Below, in pieces: positions 8,041-18,140 of a DNA stretch of 45,322 nt. The number at the start of each line of letters is the position of its first letter. The stretch's first letter is position 1. The notes under the pieces were generated by a model. The model did no database searches, was not told where the DNA came from, and worked only from the letters and a program-made list of their open reading frames with translations. The DNA is from Aequitasia sp047973235 (GTDB lineage: Bacteria > Bacillota > Clostridia > Lachnospirales > Lachnospiraceae). The DNA lies in the NCBI GenBank assembly GCA_047973235.1, contig JBKEBP010000247.1, positions 1-45,322 on the forward strand, written 5' to 3'. The translations under genes and the position numbers were made by a program.

Positions 8041-9401
8041 ATGCCTCTTTCTCTGGAAATATACTTTCCTTTATACGTCTTTATTGGTATTTCATTCTTC
8101 GCGGCCAGCTCACCCCTAAGGTATACCCGCTCAGCTATTCCATAGACCTTAGTTCCCTCAAATGGGTTATAGTCACATGCTGATTGTTGATTTGCATCCA
8201 GCGTGCGGACTGCATCTTTATCCCAAACGACTATATCCGCGTCACTTCCCGGTTGCAGTGTGCCCTTACGTGGATACAACCCATATAATTTTGCAGCGTT
8301 TTCTGATAAAAGTGAACACATTTCGTTCTCGGAAATTTTCCCTGCCTTCACACCATAAGTATATATTAAAGCTGCTCTATTTTCTACCCCCGGCATTCCA
8401 CAAGGTATTTTGGTAAAGTCGTCTAATCCCGCTTCCTTTTGCTTTAGCGTAAAACTACAATGATCCGTCCCTATCGTCGAAATATCACCATTACCAAGTG
8501 CCGACCATAGTATTTCATTATCATTCCTTGTTCTAAGTGGTGGTGAAATAACGTATTTCGCACTCTCAAAATCACGTAATTCATATTTGCTTTCATCCAA
8601 TAGCAAATATTGTGGGCATGTTTCTACAAACACACTTTGTCCACGTTTCCTTGCATTCTTTATCACTTCTAAGCCTCTCGCCGTACTTAGATGCACTATC
8701 ATAACCGGTACATCTACTAATGATGCGATTTCAAGCAATCTGTCAATAGCTTCTGCTTCTGCTTGCTTTGGCCTGGTTCTCGGATGGGAATCCGGTGACA
8801 AATGTCCTGCTTCTTTTTCTTCCTCTACAAGTGCGTCTATAAGCTCTCTGTTCTCACAATGAACTCCTACAAGTCCACCTACCTCTTTCATTTTACACAA
8901 CGCTCTATAGATATCTCCATCATTCAAATACATCGCATCATATGTCATATAGAGCTTGAAAGAAGTAATCCCTTGTTTAATCATATCATCAACTTCACCG
9001 GCTATTTCTTCATTCCATTCCGAAATAGCCATATGAAACGCATAGTCACAGTAGCTCTTGTCATTTGCCTTTTTATTCCAATTATCAAGTGCCTTATGAA
9101 GAGTTTCACCGCGATTTTGTGTAGCAAAATCGATGACTAATGTTGTTCCGCCTGCAATGGCTGCAAGACTTCCCGTTTCGTAGTCATCTGCCGTAACCGT
9201 ATTAGATACTTCAAGATCGAAATGTGTATGTGGATCTATAAAACCCGGAAATAGTAGCTTGCCCGTTACATCAATTACCTCAGCATCATGGGCATCCAAA
9301 TCCAATCCTATAGCTTCAATCCTATCTCCATTAACCAGTATGTCTTGTTTAATCACATCTTTTCCTGATACCGTTTGACCGCCTTGAAATAGTCTTTTCA
9401 T
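8037..9401 (-). CDS. hydA: Dihydropyrimidinase/hydantoinase-type cyclic amidohydrolase
   Basis: A 454-residue amidohydrolase that should open a cyclic amide or imide ring. The D-hydantoinase/dihydropyrimidinase residues are all visible: the HTH metal pair in DPHTHFDL, the carboxylated Lys in SFKLYMTYD, His in VGVHCENREL and MIVHLSTARG, and the catalytic Asp in GTDHCSF. The ATG at 9401 is preferred over an in-frame GTG at 9410, which would abut the ribosome site. Its place between the xanthine dehydrogenase and xdhC points to a purine- or hydantoin-derived ring as substrate, like HyuA/YgeZ of the E. coli gene set. The exact substrate is inferred. Confidence 0.88.
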   Translation of the reverse strand: MKRLFQGGQTVSGKDVIKQDILVNGDRIEAIGLDLDAHDAEVIDVTGKLLFPGFIDPHTHFDLEVSNTVTADDYETGSLAAIAGGTTLVIDFATQNRGETLHKALDNWNKKANDKSYCDYAFHMAISEWNEEIAGEVDDMIKQGITSFKLYMTYDAMYLNDGDIYRALCKMKEVGGLVGVHCENRELIDALVEEEKEAGHLSPDSHPRTRPKQAEAEAIDRLLEIASLVDVPVMIVHLSTARGLEVIKNARKRGQSVFVETCPQYLLLDESKYELRDFESAKYVISPPLRTRNDNEILWSALGNGDISTIGTDHCSFTLKQKEAGLDDFTKIPCGMPGVENRAALIYTYGVKAGKISENEMCSLLSENAAKLYGLYPRKGTLQPGSDADIVVWDKDAVRTLDANQQSACDYNPFEGTKVYGIAERVYLRGELAAKNEIPIKTYKGKYISRERGI

Positions 9402-9441
9402 AAAAAACACCTACCTCACTAATTATATTACATTTGACTTT

Positions 9442-12009
9442 TTACTTTCTATAAGCTGTTTTTTCTAATGGAAGCTTCGTCCTAAATTCGCCGTCGAATT
9501 TATAATATGCTCCCTGAACAGCCGGTGCTGTCGGGATGGATGTTATTTCACCAATACCTATTGCACCATAAGCTAGTGAATCATGGTTCTTTTCCACTAT
9601 TATACTTTCCACATCAGGAGTTTTATCTGCTCTGAATAACCCTATTGTACCAAATTTACCTGTTGGTCGTCCATTATCAAGTGGATAATCTTCCGTAAGT
9701 GCATATCCGAGTGACATCACAACTCCACCTTCTATTTGGCCTTCTACAGATAGGGGGTTGATAGCTTTTCCAACATCATGTGCTGCAATTACCTTTTCAA
9801 CCTTTCCTTCGGCGTCTAATAAAACCACTTGCGTAGCATATCCGTATGCTACGTGTGATACCGGATTCTTTTTGGGACTTCCCATCGGATCTGTAGCTGC
9901 TATGTATTCGCCGTAGTATTCCCTGCCATTTAGTTCTGCCAAGTCTCTGCCGGACAGCTCATTTATGAGTTCAACACATGCTCTTCTGGTTGCTTCACCT
10001 GTAACAAGTGTTTGTCTGGAACCGGATGTCACACCTGAATCCGGAGACACATTTGTCTCCGACGCATGATAAACAATAGCGTCCTGTGAAAGTCCCGTAG
10101 CTTGTTCACAAATCTGAACCAGAACCGTTCCAAGCCCTTGTCCTATACAAGATGCACCGCTTCGTATGTGTAGTTTGCCGTCTTCAATAGTCAATCTGCA
10201 TCTGCCGTAATCCGGTAATCCAACACCTACCCCTGCATTTTTCATAGCACAGGCAATCCCAACTCTTGGATGAGACTTACAAATATCTTTAACTGCCAAG
10301 AGTGTTTCTAAAAGCGCTGTTCCCGGTGCCGCAATCTGGCCATTAGGCAGTTCCTCTCCGGGCCTTATTGCATTACGATATCTTATCTCCCAAGGTGATA
10401 TCCCCACCTTTTCGGCTAATAAGTTCAAATTACACTCCGTTGCAAAACAAGTCTGTGTAACTCCAAATCCTCTAAATGCTCCTGCAGGTGGATTGTTAGT
10501 ATAAACCGCCATGCCCTCCATGTCTATGTTATGATAGTTATATGGGCCTGCGGCATGTGTACATGCTCTTTGTAAAACCGGTCCTCCAAGTGATGCATAT
10601 GCACCGGTATCTGTTACAAGTGTAGCCTTCATCGCAGTCAGCTTTCCATTTTCATCACATGCCGTTGTAAATTCCATCCATGCCGGATGACGCTTAGGAT
10701 GTATCAATAAACTTTCTTTTCTAGTTAGCTTTACTTTAACAGGCTTCCCTGTATGCCATGCAAGAAGAGCTGCGTGATGTTGAACGCTCATATCCTCCTT
10801 GCCACCGAATCCACCTCCGACAAGCTTATTAATCACATGGACTTTCTCGTGTGGAATACCCAGCATATCCGAGCATTCATGCTGTGTTGAATATGCACTT
10901 TGATCCGTTGAGTATATAGTAGCTTCACACTTGTTTTTATCTGCTATAGCTATTGCACACTCCGGTTCCAAAAAGGCATGCTCTGTAAAAGGTGTTTGAT
11001 ATTTATTCGTAATAACATATTTAGATTCCTTAATCGCCTTGGCAGCATCGCCACGTTTGATATGCTCCTTCGCTAAGATATTACCTTCTTCGTGTACGAG
11101 TGGTGCTCCTTCCTTTAAAGCATCAAATGGATCAAATACAGCGGGTAATTCTTCATATTCTATTTCAACAAGTTTCTTGGCTTCTTCAACTATTTCTAAT
11201 GTATCCGCAGCAACAAGGCATACCGCATCACCCAGATATCTGGTAATACTTCCTACCGGAATCAACGTATCCCAGTCCTGTTTTACATGTCCGATTATAT
11301 TTTTACCCGGTATATCATCCGCTGTTAATATAGCGCGTACTCCGGGTAATTCAAGAGCTGCTTTTGTATTAATGCTTAGAACCCTTGCCCTTGGATACAG
11401 GCTCCTTATAGCACTGCCATATATAAGACCATCAACTTCCATGTCATCAACGTATTCCCCATACCCTAAGACCTTTTCTCTGACATCGATACGCGAAATG
11501 CGTTGTCCGACACCTTTAGATTTTTCACCACTTGGCATATCAGATGTGATAGCTTCATCACCTTTAATGACTTTACCTGCCAGAACCACCGCGTCAATTA
11601 TCTTTTTGTACCCGGTACATCTGCAAATATTATTCCTTAAAGCCTTCGCAATTTCCAAACGTGTCGGCTCAGGATTGATATCAAGTAAACCTTTTGCACA
11701 CATTACCATACCGGGAATACAAAATCCACACTGAACAGCCCCTGACTTCCCAAAGGCATATGTATAAATCTCTTTTTCGTTTTCACTAAGACCTTCTACG
11801 GAAATAATTTCCTTACCATCAAATCTGGATACTTTTTGCACACAAGCTTTGATAGCCTTTCCATCAACAAGTATAGTGCATGTTCCACATGCTCCCTCAC
11901 TACACCCGTCTTTTATTGATTTAAGTTTCAAGTCATCACGAAGAAACTCCATAAGTTTTTTATCTTCCGTAGTTTCTATCTCGCATCCATTGACTCGTAA
12001 TTTATACAT
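9442..12009 (-). CDS. xdhD: Selenium-linked xanthine dehydrogenase, fused 2Fe-2S and Mo subunits
   Basis: The 855-residue enzyme should hydroxylate purines. Residues 1-150 hold two 2Fe-2S sites: Cys36, 41, 44 and 56 (plant-ferredoxin type), then Cys94, 97, 129 and 131. The rest is the molybdenum domain, with GGGFGGKED, GAFRGFGVTQ, ASCIGQGLGT and the catalytic-Glu segment GAIGIGEI near the C-terminus. No FAD domain is present between them, so electrons must leave through another protein; the adjacent YgfK-type flavoprotein is the obvious candidate. Size and fusion match the selenium-dependent xanthine dehydrogenase family and E. coli XdhD. Selenium dependence is inferred from the family and from yqeB/yqeC; no in-frame Sec codon was noticed. 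It follows ygfK by 13 bases. Confidence 0.9.
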   Translation of the reverse strand: MYKLRVNGCEIETTEDKKLMEFLRDDLKLKSIKDGCSEGACGTCTILVDGKAIKACVQKVSRFDGKEIISVEGLSENEKEIYTYAFGKSGAVQCGFCIPGMVMCAKGLLDINPEPTRLEIAKALRNNICRCTGYKKIIDAVVLAGKVIKGDEAITSDMPSGEKSKGVGQRISRIDVREKVLGYGEYVDDMEVDGLIYGSAIRSLYPRARVLSINTKAALELPGVRAILTADDIPGKNIIGHVKQDWDTLIPVGSITRYLGDAVCLVAADTLEIVEEAKKLVEIEYEELPAVFDPFDALKEGAPLVHEEGNILAKEHIKRGDAAKAIKESKYVITNKYQTPFTEHAFLEPECAIAIADKNKCEATIYSTDQSAYSTQHECSDMLGIPHEKVHVINKLVGGGFGGKEDMSVQHHAALLAWHTGKPVKVKLTRKESLLIHPKRHPAWMEFTTACDENGKLTAMKATLVTDTGAYASLGGPVLQRACTHAAGPYNYHNIDMEGMAVYTNNPPAGAFRGFGVTQTCFATECNLNLLAEKVGISPWEIRYRNAIRPGEELPNGQIAAPGTALLETLLAVKDICKSHPRVGIACAMKNAGVGVGLPDYGRCRLTIEDGKLHIRSGASCIGQGLGTVLVQICEQATGLSQDAIVYHASETNVSPDSGVTSGSRQTLVTGEATRRACVELINELSGRDLAELNGREYYGEYIAATDPMGSPKKNPVSHVAYGYATQVVLLDAEGKVEKVIAAHDVGKAINPLSVEGQIEGGVVMSLGYALTEDYPLDNGRPTGKFGTIGLFRADKTPDVESIIVEKNHDSLAYGAIGIGEITSIPTAPAVQGAYYKFDGEFRTKLPLEKTAYRK

Positions 12010-12022
12010 GGTACTAGCCCCC

Positions 12023-14989
12023 TTAACTCCATAAGTAGCGGTAGTCCTTACATACAGTCTCCATTATCATACCTAATTCCTCGGGTATGTCTTTATCGTG
12101 CTCTTCCTTACTCCATGTAAATATCTCATCCAAGTATCTTACTCTAAATACAAGTTCACGTTCATCTAAAACAACAAAGCCTTCATTCTTAGAATCATCC
12201 ATATCCGCGCAGCTTGTAAACAATGTAAACTTATCCAGATAAGGCGCACTTTCATAAGGACAGAAGCTCTTACAGTTACCACATTCATTACACATTGAAT
12301 CGACATGTATAATCTGATGTTGTAGAAGTTCAGGCACCCTTATCGCGATATTTGCTCTATTCGGACAGACCTCTGCGCAGTTTTCACATACACTTGCACA
12401 GCCCAAGCATCTGTCATCAACCTCTGTATTTTCATCATGCTCACCAAGAATACCACGTTTATCATAATACCTCTGCAGCTCCTCTCTAGCCGGAACTTTT
12501 GCAGCCAAGCTCTTCCCAAGTATTGCAGTGGCTGCAAGGTTGGCATCACGAATGCCTTCTACAACTGTAGCCGGTCCGCCAAGACCATCTCCTATAACAA
12601 AAACATCCTGCACATTGCTTTCTAAAGTATTTGATTTCACACCATTAGCACTATAGAATTCATCATCCACACTTTCGCCTACCGCCACTATAACAGTATC
12701 TGCGTCTACAATTACTTCCTCGTCCGTAGAAACTACACTTCGTCTTCCGCTAGCATCATACTCACCGAGTTTTTGAACTGTACAGACAAGCTTTTCATCT
12801 TCAAACATTTTAGGAGCAAGTAACTCTCTAAATTCAACGCCATCTTCCAGTGCCATAACAAGCTCTTCCTCATCAGCAGGCATAAACCTTCTAGTTCTCC
12901 TGTAAACAAGCGAAACTTTCTCAACGCCCATTATTCTTTTGGCTGCTCTGGCTGTGTCCATTGCCGTATTTCCACCACCAATAACTACAATATTCTTACC
13001 TACATTAAGTGTTCCTTCGTTTTTCTTAAACTTTGTTAGGAAATCAATTGCATTAATAGTTTCTTTTCCTTCAAGATTTAATGTCCCTGCTTTTCCTGCT
13101 CCAATTGCAAGAATGATATAATCATACCCTGATTCTTTTAATTCTTTAATATCTCTAATCTCGGTATTTAGTCTTGCTTCTACACCCATAGCCATTATAA
13201 GTGCTATGTCCTTGTCGATTGAATCCGAAGAGATTCTAAACTCCGGTATCACGCGTTTAACAACACCTCCAAGAAAGGCTTCTTTCTCATATATAGTAAC
13301 CGCAAGTCCACCTTTTGCCAGAAAATACGCTGCTGAGAGACCTGCCGGTCCTCCACCTACAATAGCTACCTTTTTACTAGTTAAAGTAGTCTTCGGACTT
13401 AATTTCTTCATTATTTTATCGTATCCGTTAGTAGCTGCAACAAGTTTTGCTGAACGTATCTGTACCGGCTCTTCATAAAAGTTTCTGGTACATTTACTCA
13501 TGCAATTATGTGGACAAATGGTTCCTGTAATAAATGGCAGCGGATTCTTAGACATAATAACTTCCAATGCCTTTTCATACTGGCCTTCAGCTGTCAACTC
13601 AATATACTGTGTTATATCCTGATTGATAGGGCAACCTTCTTTACAAGGTGCCATGAAGCAATCAACCAGAGGAACTTTTTTCTTAATCTTACGTTCCGGC
13701 AGTGGCTTAATAGCCTTGGTATAGTGAGCATCAACCTTAGCTTCATCTGACAAAACCTGCGTTTTTGCTGCCGATATGCCTGTAAAATCAACATTTACAT
13801 CCTTAGTTTCTTCTACAAGTTGAAGTACTCTTTGATATCCTCCGGGCTTAAGCAGCGTCGTCGCTACAGTAACCGGCCATATACCTGCATCTATTATCTT
13901 CTTTATATTATGGAAATCAGCACCACCTGAATAAGCAATTCGCAGCTTTCCTTCAAACTCCTTAGCCAGTCTATTTGCAACTTCTATAGAAAGTGCATAT
14001 AGTGACTTGCCTGACATATACATTTCTTCGCCCGGAAGTTCATTTTGTTTTATATCTACTGGGAATGTATTAGTTATCTTTACACCAAACTCAAGCCCTA
14101 GCCTATCACTCTTGTCCATTAGCCTCGTTAGCATCGGGATGGCATCCACATACTGGAGATCATCAAGAAAATGAAACTCTCCGAATACCACATAATCGTA
14201 ACCCATTTCATCCATCGTCTTTCTGGCATAATCATAGCCCAGTAGTGTCGGGTTACATTTGATAAACGTATTGATTTTCTTCTCTTCAAGTAAATAGCTT
14301 GCAATCTTCTCTATTTCTTGCGGTGGACAACCATGAAGTGTAGATATTGTTACAGAATTACAGACTTCCGGTGCTATGTCATCCACATCTGATAAACTAA
14401 ACTTCTCAAACATGTCTATGTTATCGAGTAAGTACTGTTTGCACTCCTTAAACACTTCCGTAATAGAAGCATCCATCATCGAATCTATAAAGGTATTTAT
14501 CTTCTCGGACTTTATACCCTCCAGATCATATCCAACGCTTATATTAAATTGAAATCCATCTATCGCTCCAAGTTCAAATTCTATCGCCATTACTTTAAGG
14601 ACAAACCAAGCTTTTATATACTCATTCATGGCTTGAGGTACGTATAGCTCCGTAGACCATTCTACGTTATAGCACTCGTCATCCGCATTTATACAAGGCT
14701 TGTTTACACAAGCAGCTAACTCCGCACCATCCATTACCTGAACTGTCTTAAGCTCAAAGAATCTACTTCCGGAATAATATGATGCTATTATGTTTTGCGC
14801 AAGTTGCGTTTGTGGTCCTGCTGCCGGTCCTATCGGTGTTTCAAGTGTGCGCCCGAAAATAGTTCTATTGTATTGCGACTTGGCATGGTATGGTCTATAA
14901 ACACCAAATACACTGCCATCATTTTCTTTTTCCTTTATTACCCATTCCATTAGTTCTGATATAGGCATAGGAGTCATAATATCACTCAT
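12023..14989 (-). CDS. ygfK: YgfK-type FAD/Fe-S oxidoreductase (putative selenate reductase subunit family)
   Basis: This 988-residue protein appears to carry electrons between purine intermediates, NAD(P)H and Fe-S clusters. Residues 1 to about 430 resemble a dihydroorotate-dehydrogenase-type TIM barrel. At about 445-520 is a GltD-like Cys region (CFMAPCKEGCP, CPHNCMSKC). At about 535-830 is an FAD/NAD(P) fold (VAIVGGGPAGLSAAY, then VVIGGGNTAMDTARAA). Near the C-terminus are two 4Fe-4S-type Cys sets (CLGCASVCENCAEVCP and CNECGNCKSFCP). The 'selenate reductase' name is historical; in gut bacteria the family goes with anaerobic purine breakdown. The position between ssnA and xdhD suggests it partners the xanthine dehydrogenase. 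AAGGAGG precedes the ATG at 14989. Confidence 0.9.
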   Translation of the reverse strand: MSDIMTPMPISELMEWVIKEKENDGSVFGVYRPYHAKSQYNRTIFGRTLETPIGPAAGPQTQLAQNIIASYYSGSRFFELKTVQVMDGAELAACVNKPCINADDECYNVEWSTELYVPQAMNEYIKAWFVLKVMAIEFELGAIDGFQFNISVGYDLEGIKSEKINTFIDSMMDASITEVFKECKQYLLDNIDMFEKFSLSDVDDIAPEVCNSVTISTLHGCPPQEIEKIASYLLEEKKINTFIKCNPTLLGYDYARKTMDEMGYDYVVFGEFHFLDDLQYVDAIPMLTRLMDKSDRLGLEFGVKITNTFPVDIKQNELPGEEMYMSGKSLYALSIEVANRLAKEFEGKLRIAYSGGADFHNIKKIIDAGIWPVTVATTLLKPGGYQRVLQLVEETKDVNVDFTGISAAKTQVLSDEAKVDAHYTKAIKPLPERKIKKKVPLVDCFMAPCKEGCPINQDITQYIELTAEGQYEKALEVIMSKNPLPFITGTICPHNCMSKCTRNFYEEPVQIRSAKLVAATNGYDKIMKKLSPKTTLTSKKVAIVGGGPAGLSAAYFLAKGGLAVTIYEKEAFLGGVVKRVIPEFRISSDSIDKDIALIMAMGVEARLNTEIRDIKELKESGYDYIILAIGAGKAGTLNLEGKETINAIDFLTKFKKNEGTLNVGKNIVVIGGGNTAMDTARAAKRIMGVEKVSLVYRRTRRFMPADEEELVMALEDGVEFRELLAPKMFEDEKLVCTVQKLGEYDASGRRSVVSTDEEVIVDADTVIVAVGESVDDEFYSANGVKSNTLESNVQDVFVIGDGLGGPATVVEGIRDANLAATAILGKSLAAKVPAREELQRYYDKRGILGEHDENTEVDDRCLGCASVCENCAEVCPNRANIAIRVPELLQHQIIHVDSMCNECGNCKSFCPYESAPYLDKFTLFTSCADMDDSKNEGFVVLDERELVFRVRYLDEIFTWSKEEHDKDIPEELGMIMETVCKDYRYLWS

Positions 14990-14998
14990 AAGTCCTCC

Positions 14999-16333
14999 TT
15001 ATCTACTATTGATTCTATTGGCAAGTTCTGCTGCTGCCTGACGACAATCAGCCATTACCTTAGCTTCATCGATATTTGTTAGTTTTCTGTTTTTCATGAG
15101 TACTTTACCATTACCTATAGTTGTAACTACGCTTCTACCCACCATTCCAAATAGGATATGTCCATTTACATTATCCTTGGTCATAGGTGTTAACGGGTCA
15201 TAATCTGTTACAATAATATCTGCGGCAGCACCTTCTTTTAGCACTCCCAACGGTTTCTTAAAGTATCGATTAGCTATACGTGCATTTCCGTCAAATAACA
15301 TCTGTGGCACTTCAGCCCAAGCAGCATTCGCATCACATAGATGATGCTTATGTAGTATATTAGCAACTTTGTAACTCTCAAGCATGTCGTGTGTATATCC
15401 GTCAGTTCCAAGTCCTGTCAGAACCCCTGCATTAAATATCTGCATCGTTGGAGGACATCCGCAAGCATTTCCCATATTTGACTCCGGATTATGTACTACC
15501 ATGGTATCCGTCTCCTTGAGCACATCTATCTCATGCTTATTAACATATATACAGTGTGCTGCTATCGTCTTTTCTCCCAGTACATCGCAGTCCATGAGTC
15601 TGTCTATAATTCTCTTTGAATATTTTTTAAGTGAGTCATATAAATCTTCTATTCCCTCAGCTACATGTATATGATACCCGACTTCATCCGGTTTACTAGA
15701 AGCACATAAATCCATAGTCTTATCCGATATAGTGAATGACGCGTGCATTCCCATCATACCTGCTATCATGTCTGTATCATCGGCTAGTGCATGCTTGATA
15801 AATTCAGCATTCTCCTGTACTGCCTCCCGCATCTTGGTCTCGCCATCTCTATCAGACACTTCATAACAAAGACAGGAACGAACCCCAGTCTCTTTAGCTG
15901 CCTCCTCTATCTTAAATAGCGAATCTCTAATAGCTCCATAGCTTGCATGATGATCAAAAACTGTTGTTACACCATTTTTAATAGAATCTATATAGGTCGC
16001 CATAGCACTAAGCCTGGTTTCTTCTAATGTGAGATTCCTATCTATAGTCCACCACATACCATCTAGTATATCGAGAAATCCTTTCGGATTATGACCTTTG
16101 ATACTAAGCCCTCTGGCAAATGCACTGTAGATATGTTCATGGGTATTGATAAACGCGGGCATGATAACACCACCTTTAGCATCAATCATTTCTGCTTCGT
16201 TGAACCTACTCTTCATTTCCTCAGTTGTTCCGATTGCTACAATCTCATTTCCCTCAGTTACAACCGCACCGTTTTCAATAAATGGATTAGCATCATTCCT
16301 AGTTATCAATCTTCCATTACCTATTAATAGCAT
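14999..16333 (-). CDS. ssnA: SsnA-type amidohydrolase/deaminase
   Basis: A 444-residue amidohydrolase of the SsnA family, related to guanine/cytosine deaminases and chlorohydrolases. Metal-site residues are visible: NTHEHIY (HxH), HIHVAE, AAHC and the Asp of LGTDGY. It is expected to hydrolyse an amino or ring group of a purine-derived intermediate in the cytoplasm; the substrate is not certain. AAGGAGG sits well before the ATG at 16333. It is the first gene of the ssnA-ygfK-xdhD-hydA-xdhC operon, with nine bases to ygfK. The upstream region has a promoter and the 19-bp palindrome that also precedes the regulator at 39656. Confidence 0.9.
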   Translation of the reverse strand: MLLIGNGRLITRNDANPFIENGAVVTEGNEIVAIGTTEEMKSRFNEAEMIDAKGGVIMPAFINTHEHIYSAFARGLSIKGHNPKGFLDILDGMWWTIDRNLTLEETRLSAMATYIDSIKNGVTTVFDHHASYGAIRDSLFKIEEAAKETGVRSCLCYEVSDRDGETKMREAVQENAEFIKHALADDTDMIAGMMGMHASFTISDKTMDLCASSKPDEVGYHIHVAEGIEDLYDSLKKYSKRIIDRLMDCDVLGEKTIAAHCIYVNKHEIDVLKETDTMVVHNPESNMGNACGCPPTMQIFNAGVLTGLGTDGYTHDMLESYKVANILHKHHLCDANAAWAEVPQMLFDGNARIANRYFKKPLGVLKEGAAADIIVTDYDPLTPMTKDNVNGHILFGMVGRSVVTTIGNGKVLMKNRKLTNIDEAKVMADCRQAAAELANRINSR

Positions 16334-16382
16334 ATATGTATCAACCTCCTTTGAATATCTGACAATTCCTATTTGTATTCTA

Positions 16383-16411
16383 ATAGTAACTGCATTTTAT
16401 TGAAAAATCAA
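16383..16411 (-). promoter_or_regulatory. promoter of the ssnA operon
   Basis: On the minus strand TTGATT (16406-16411) and TACTAT (16383-16388) are 17 bases apart, about 50 bases before the ssnA start. The -10 match is moderate, which suits an activated promoter. Confidence 0.55.
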
Positions 16412-16447
16412 GGAGTTTGAAGAGATTTTATTACTTTTTTTTATTAC

Positions 16448-16466
16448 ATCTAAAAATTTTTTAGAT
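16448..16466. promoter_or_regulatory. 19-bp palindromic operator, copy 1 (ssnA side)
   Basis: ATCTAAAAATTTTTTAGAT: half-sites ATCTAAA and TTTAGAT separated by five bases. It is centred about 81 bases upstream of the predicted ssnA transcription start. The same half-sites and spacing recur at 39558-39576 before the YheO-like regulator gene, so it is a good candidate binding site for that regulator. Confidence 0.6.
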
Positions 16467-16494
16467 TTCAGCGTTTGTATGCACTTTCCGGATT

Positions 16495-16526
16495 AAAAAA
16501 GAGTGGCTTACAAATGTAAGTCACTC
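16495..16526 (-). terminator. Rho-independent terminator of the choice-of-anchor-L gene
   Basis: Read on the minus strand, GAGTGACTTAC pairs with GTAAGCCACTC around a four-base loop with one mismatch, and six T residues follow. It ends the unit holding the genes at 18141 and 16552 and insulates the ssnA operon. Confidence 0.85.
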
Positions 16527-16551
16527 GATTTTGTCATATCAATTCTTGTCT

Positions 16552-18105
16552 TCAATTCTCGTCTTCAGTAAAATCTTCATCTAACTCTACATCAAACTCT
16601 TCTCTCAATACCTCTTCTCTTAGTACTTCGTCAGGATCTTCATCCTCCAATTCTTCATCTATGTATGCTTCATCCGGGGAATCATCCCTCTTCCTTACTT
16701 TAACAATAAAAAACACTAATATTAAAACGCCTAATAAAACAATACCAAGTATTATAGGTATTAGATACTTATCAATTAGGGAACCACTTGCTGTATTCTC
16801 TTCACGTGATACGGCAGTACTTGTTGCTTCAATCTCGTGCATTCTTCCTTTATCGGTACTATTCCCTTCGTAAAAGCCATTCTCCTTTAAGAAAATTGCA
16901 GAGTCAACTATAGCATCTTGTGTATCAGCAATAGCTATTTTAATTTGATTGACCTTTTCAGGTATAACACTAACTTCACACTCTATAACTACAGTTCGAC
17001 CTTCGAAACCAAAACTTGTATCAACATCTGTCATGTTTACATATATACCTTCTGTTTTTAGTACTCCGGTATCTTGTGTCGCTCCTATCGATTCTCTTAC
17101 TGAGGCTATAGAAATAGGAGTAGATGTATCCGGTATGAGTGCCTGATTCTCTCCATTCACCATAATCACAAATATATCACTATATCCGGTGGCTTGGCTC
17201 CACTCATTAGACGCAAATGTATACGTGAGTGTGACAGTATCCAAAGTCGGGATGATTTCAAACTCAATAGAAGCCATATCTTTAGTATCTTTATCTCCAA
17301 CTAGCTTAGACAACTCCTCGCTTCCCTCTCCGCCTACGTTATCATTTGCAAAGTTTTCGAACGCATTGCTCGCCTTCCCGGTACTGATTACAACTCCGCT
17401 TTCAAAGCCTGATACCTCGCTCTCATCTTCAAATATGTCTATTTGACTACTCTTACCTTCAATTGTCAAATTAGTAACCTCAACACCCTCATCAAAAAAT
17501 GTATCCGTTACCTTCTTAATTAGAGCTTCGCGTTTTTCTTTTTCCTCTTCTTCACTTAACTCCGGTTCTTCTTCGACTGTTGATTCGTCGTCAGAGGCAT
17601 TGGCACTATTAATGACACTACTAGATCTAGCAGCTACACTAGCACCACTTGTGTCAGTTGTGGCGGGGCTATTATTACCTGCATCATTAGTGGATGACTC
17701 CGTGCCGGAACCGGTGTCCGTACTCCCTCCGGGTTGCGTTGTCCCACCGGAAGAGTTGCCTCCTGAACTGTTTCCTGCGCCTGAGCCATTACCCGCACTT
17801 GAACCATTTCCTGTACCCGAACCGTCTCCCGAGCCATCTCCTGATCCACCCGAACCATCACCATTGTCCGAACCGTCTCCTGAGCCACCTCCCGTATCCG
17901 AACCATCGCCGGATCCGTCTTCACCGCCAGAACTATTTTCACTGCCTTCCCCCGAGTTGCCATCCCTCTCATCCATTTCTGCCTCGGATAAAGGATAAAT
18001 ATCGTTTGTAGCTGATAGAGCTTCTACTGCAGGTGCTAATGGCAATATAGCCACCATTAGACAAAGTGTTAGCGATAAAATGATTGTTAGTTTGCATCTT
18101 TTCAT
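16552..18105 (-). CDS. Membrane-anchored surface protein with choice-of-anchor-L-type domain
   Basis: The 517-residue protein has a signal peptide (cationic MKRCK, then a long hydrophobic run to about residue 30). A Ser/Gly/Asp/Asn low-complexity stalk spans about 48-170, and an acidic spacer follows. A domain at about 195-425 resembles choice-of-anchor-L domains (GVVISTGKA, TYTFASNEW, YSDIFVIMVNG, TQDAIVDSAIFL). One membrane helix at about 445-468 and a very acidic cytoplasmic tail close the protein. It has no LPXTG motif; the C-terminal helix anchors it. A surface or adhesion role is likely but unproven. GGGGAG precedes the ATG. It lies 35 bases after the 76-residue gene and probably shares its promoter, ending at the terminator 16495-16526. 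Confidence 0.75.
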   Translation of the reverse strand: MKRCKLTIILSLTLCLMVAILPLAPAVEALSATNDIYPLSEAEMDERDGNSGEGSENSSGGEDGSGDGSDTGGGSGDGSDNGDGSGGSGDGSGDGSGTGNGSSAGNGSGAGNSSGGNSSGGTTQPGGSTDTGSGTESSTNDAGNNSPATTDTSGASVAARSSSVINSANASDDESTVEEEPELSEEEEKEKREALIKKVTDTFFDEGVEVTNLTIEGKSSQIDIFEDESEVSGFESGVVISTGKASNAFENFANDNVGGEGSEELSKLVGDKDTKDMASIEFEIIPTLDTVTLTYTFASNEWSQATGYSDIFVIMVNGENQALIPDTSTPISIASVRESIGATQDTGVLKTEGIYVNMTDVDTSFGFEGRTVVIECEVSVIPEKVNQIKIAIADTQDAIVDSAIFLKENGFYEGNSTDKGRMHEIEATSTAVSREENTASGSLIDKYLIPIILGIVLLGVLILVFFIVKVRKRDDSPDEAYIDEELEDEDPDEVLREEVLREEFDVELDEDFTEDEN

Positions 18106-18140
18106 GTTGTGTACTCCCCTATAAGGCTTTTTAGCATACG

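Noticed and set aside
11039..11734. 231-codon plus-strand open frame inside the xanthine dehydrogenase gene
   Set aside because: It is antisense to well-conserved coding sequence and shows no recognisable protein features.
17600..17998. Long Pro/Ser-rich open frames opposite the surface protein stalk
   Set aside because: They are mirror images of the Ser/Gly repeat coding and have no ribosome site or family features.
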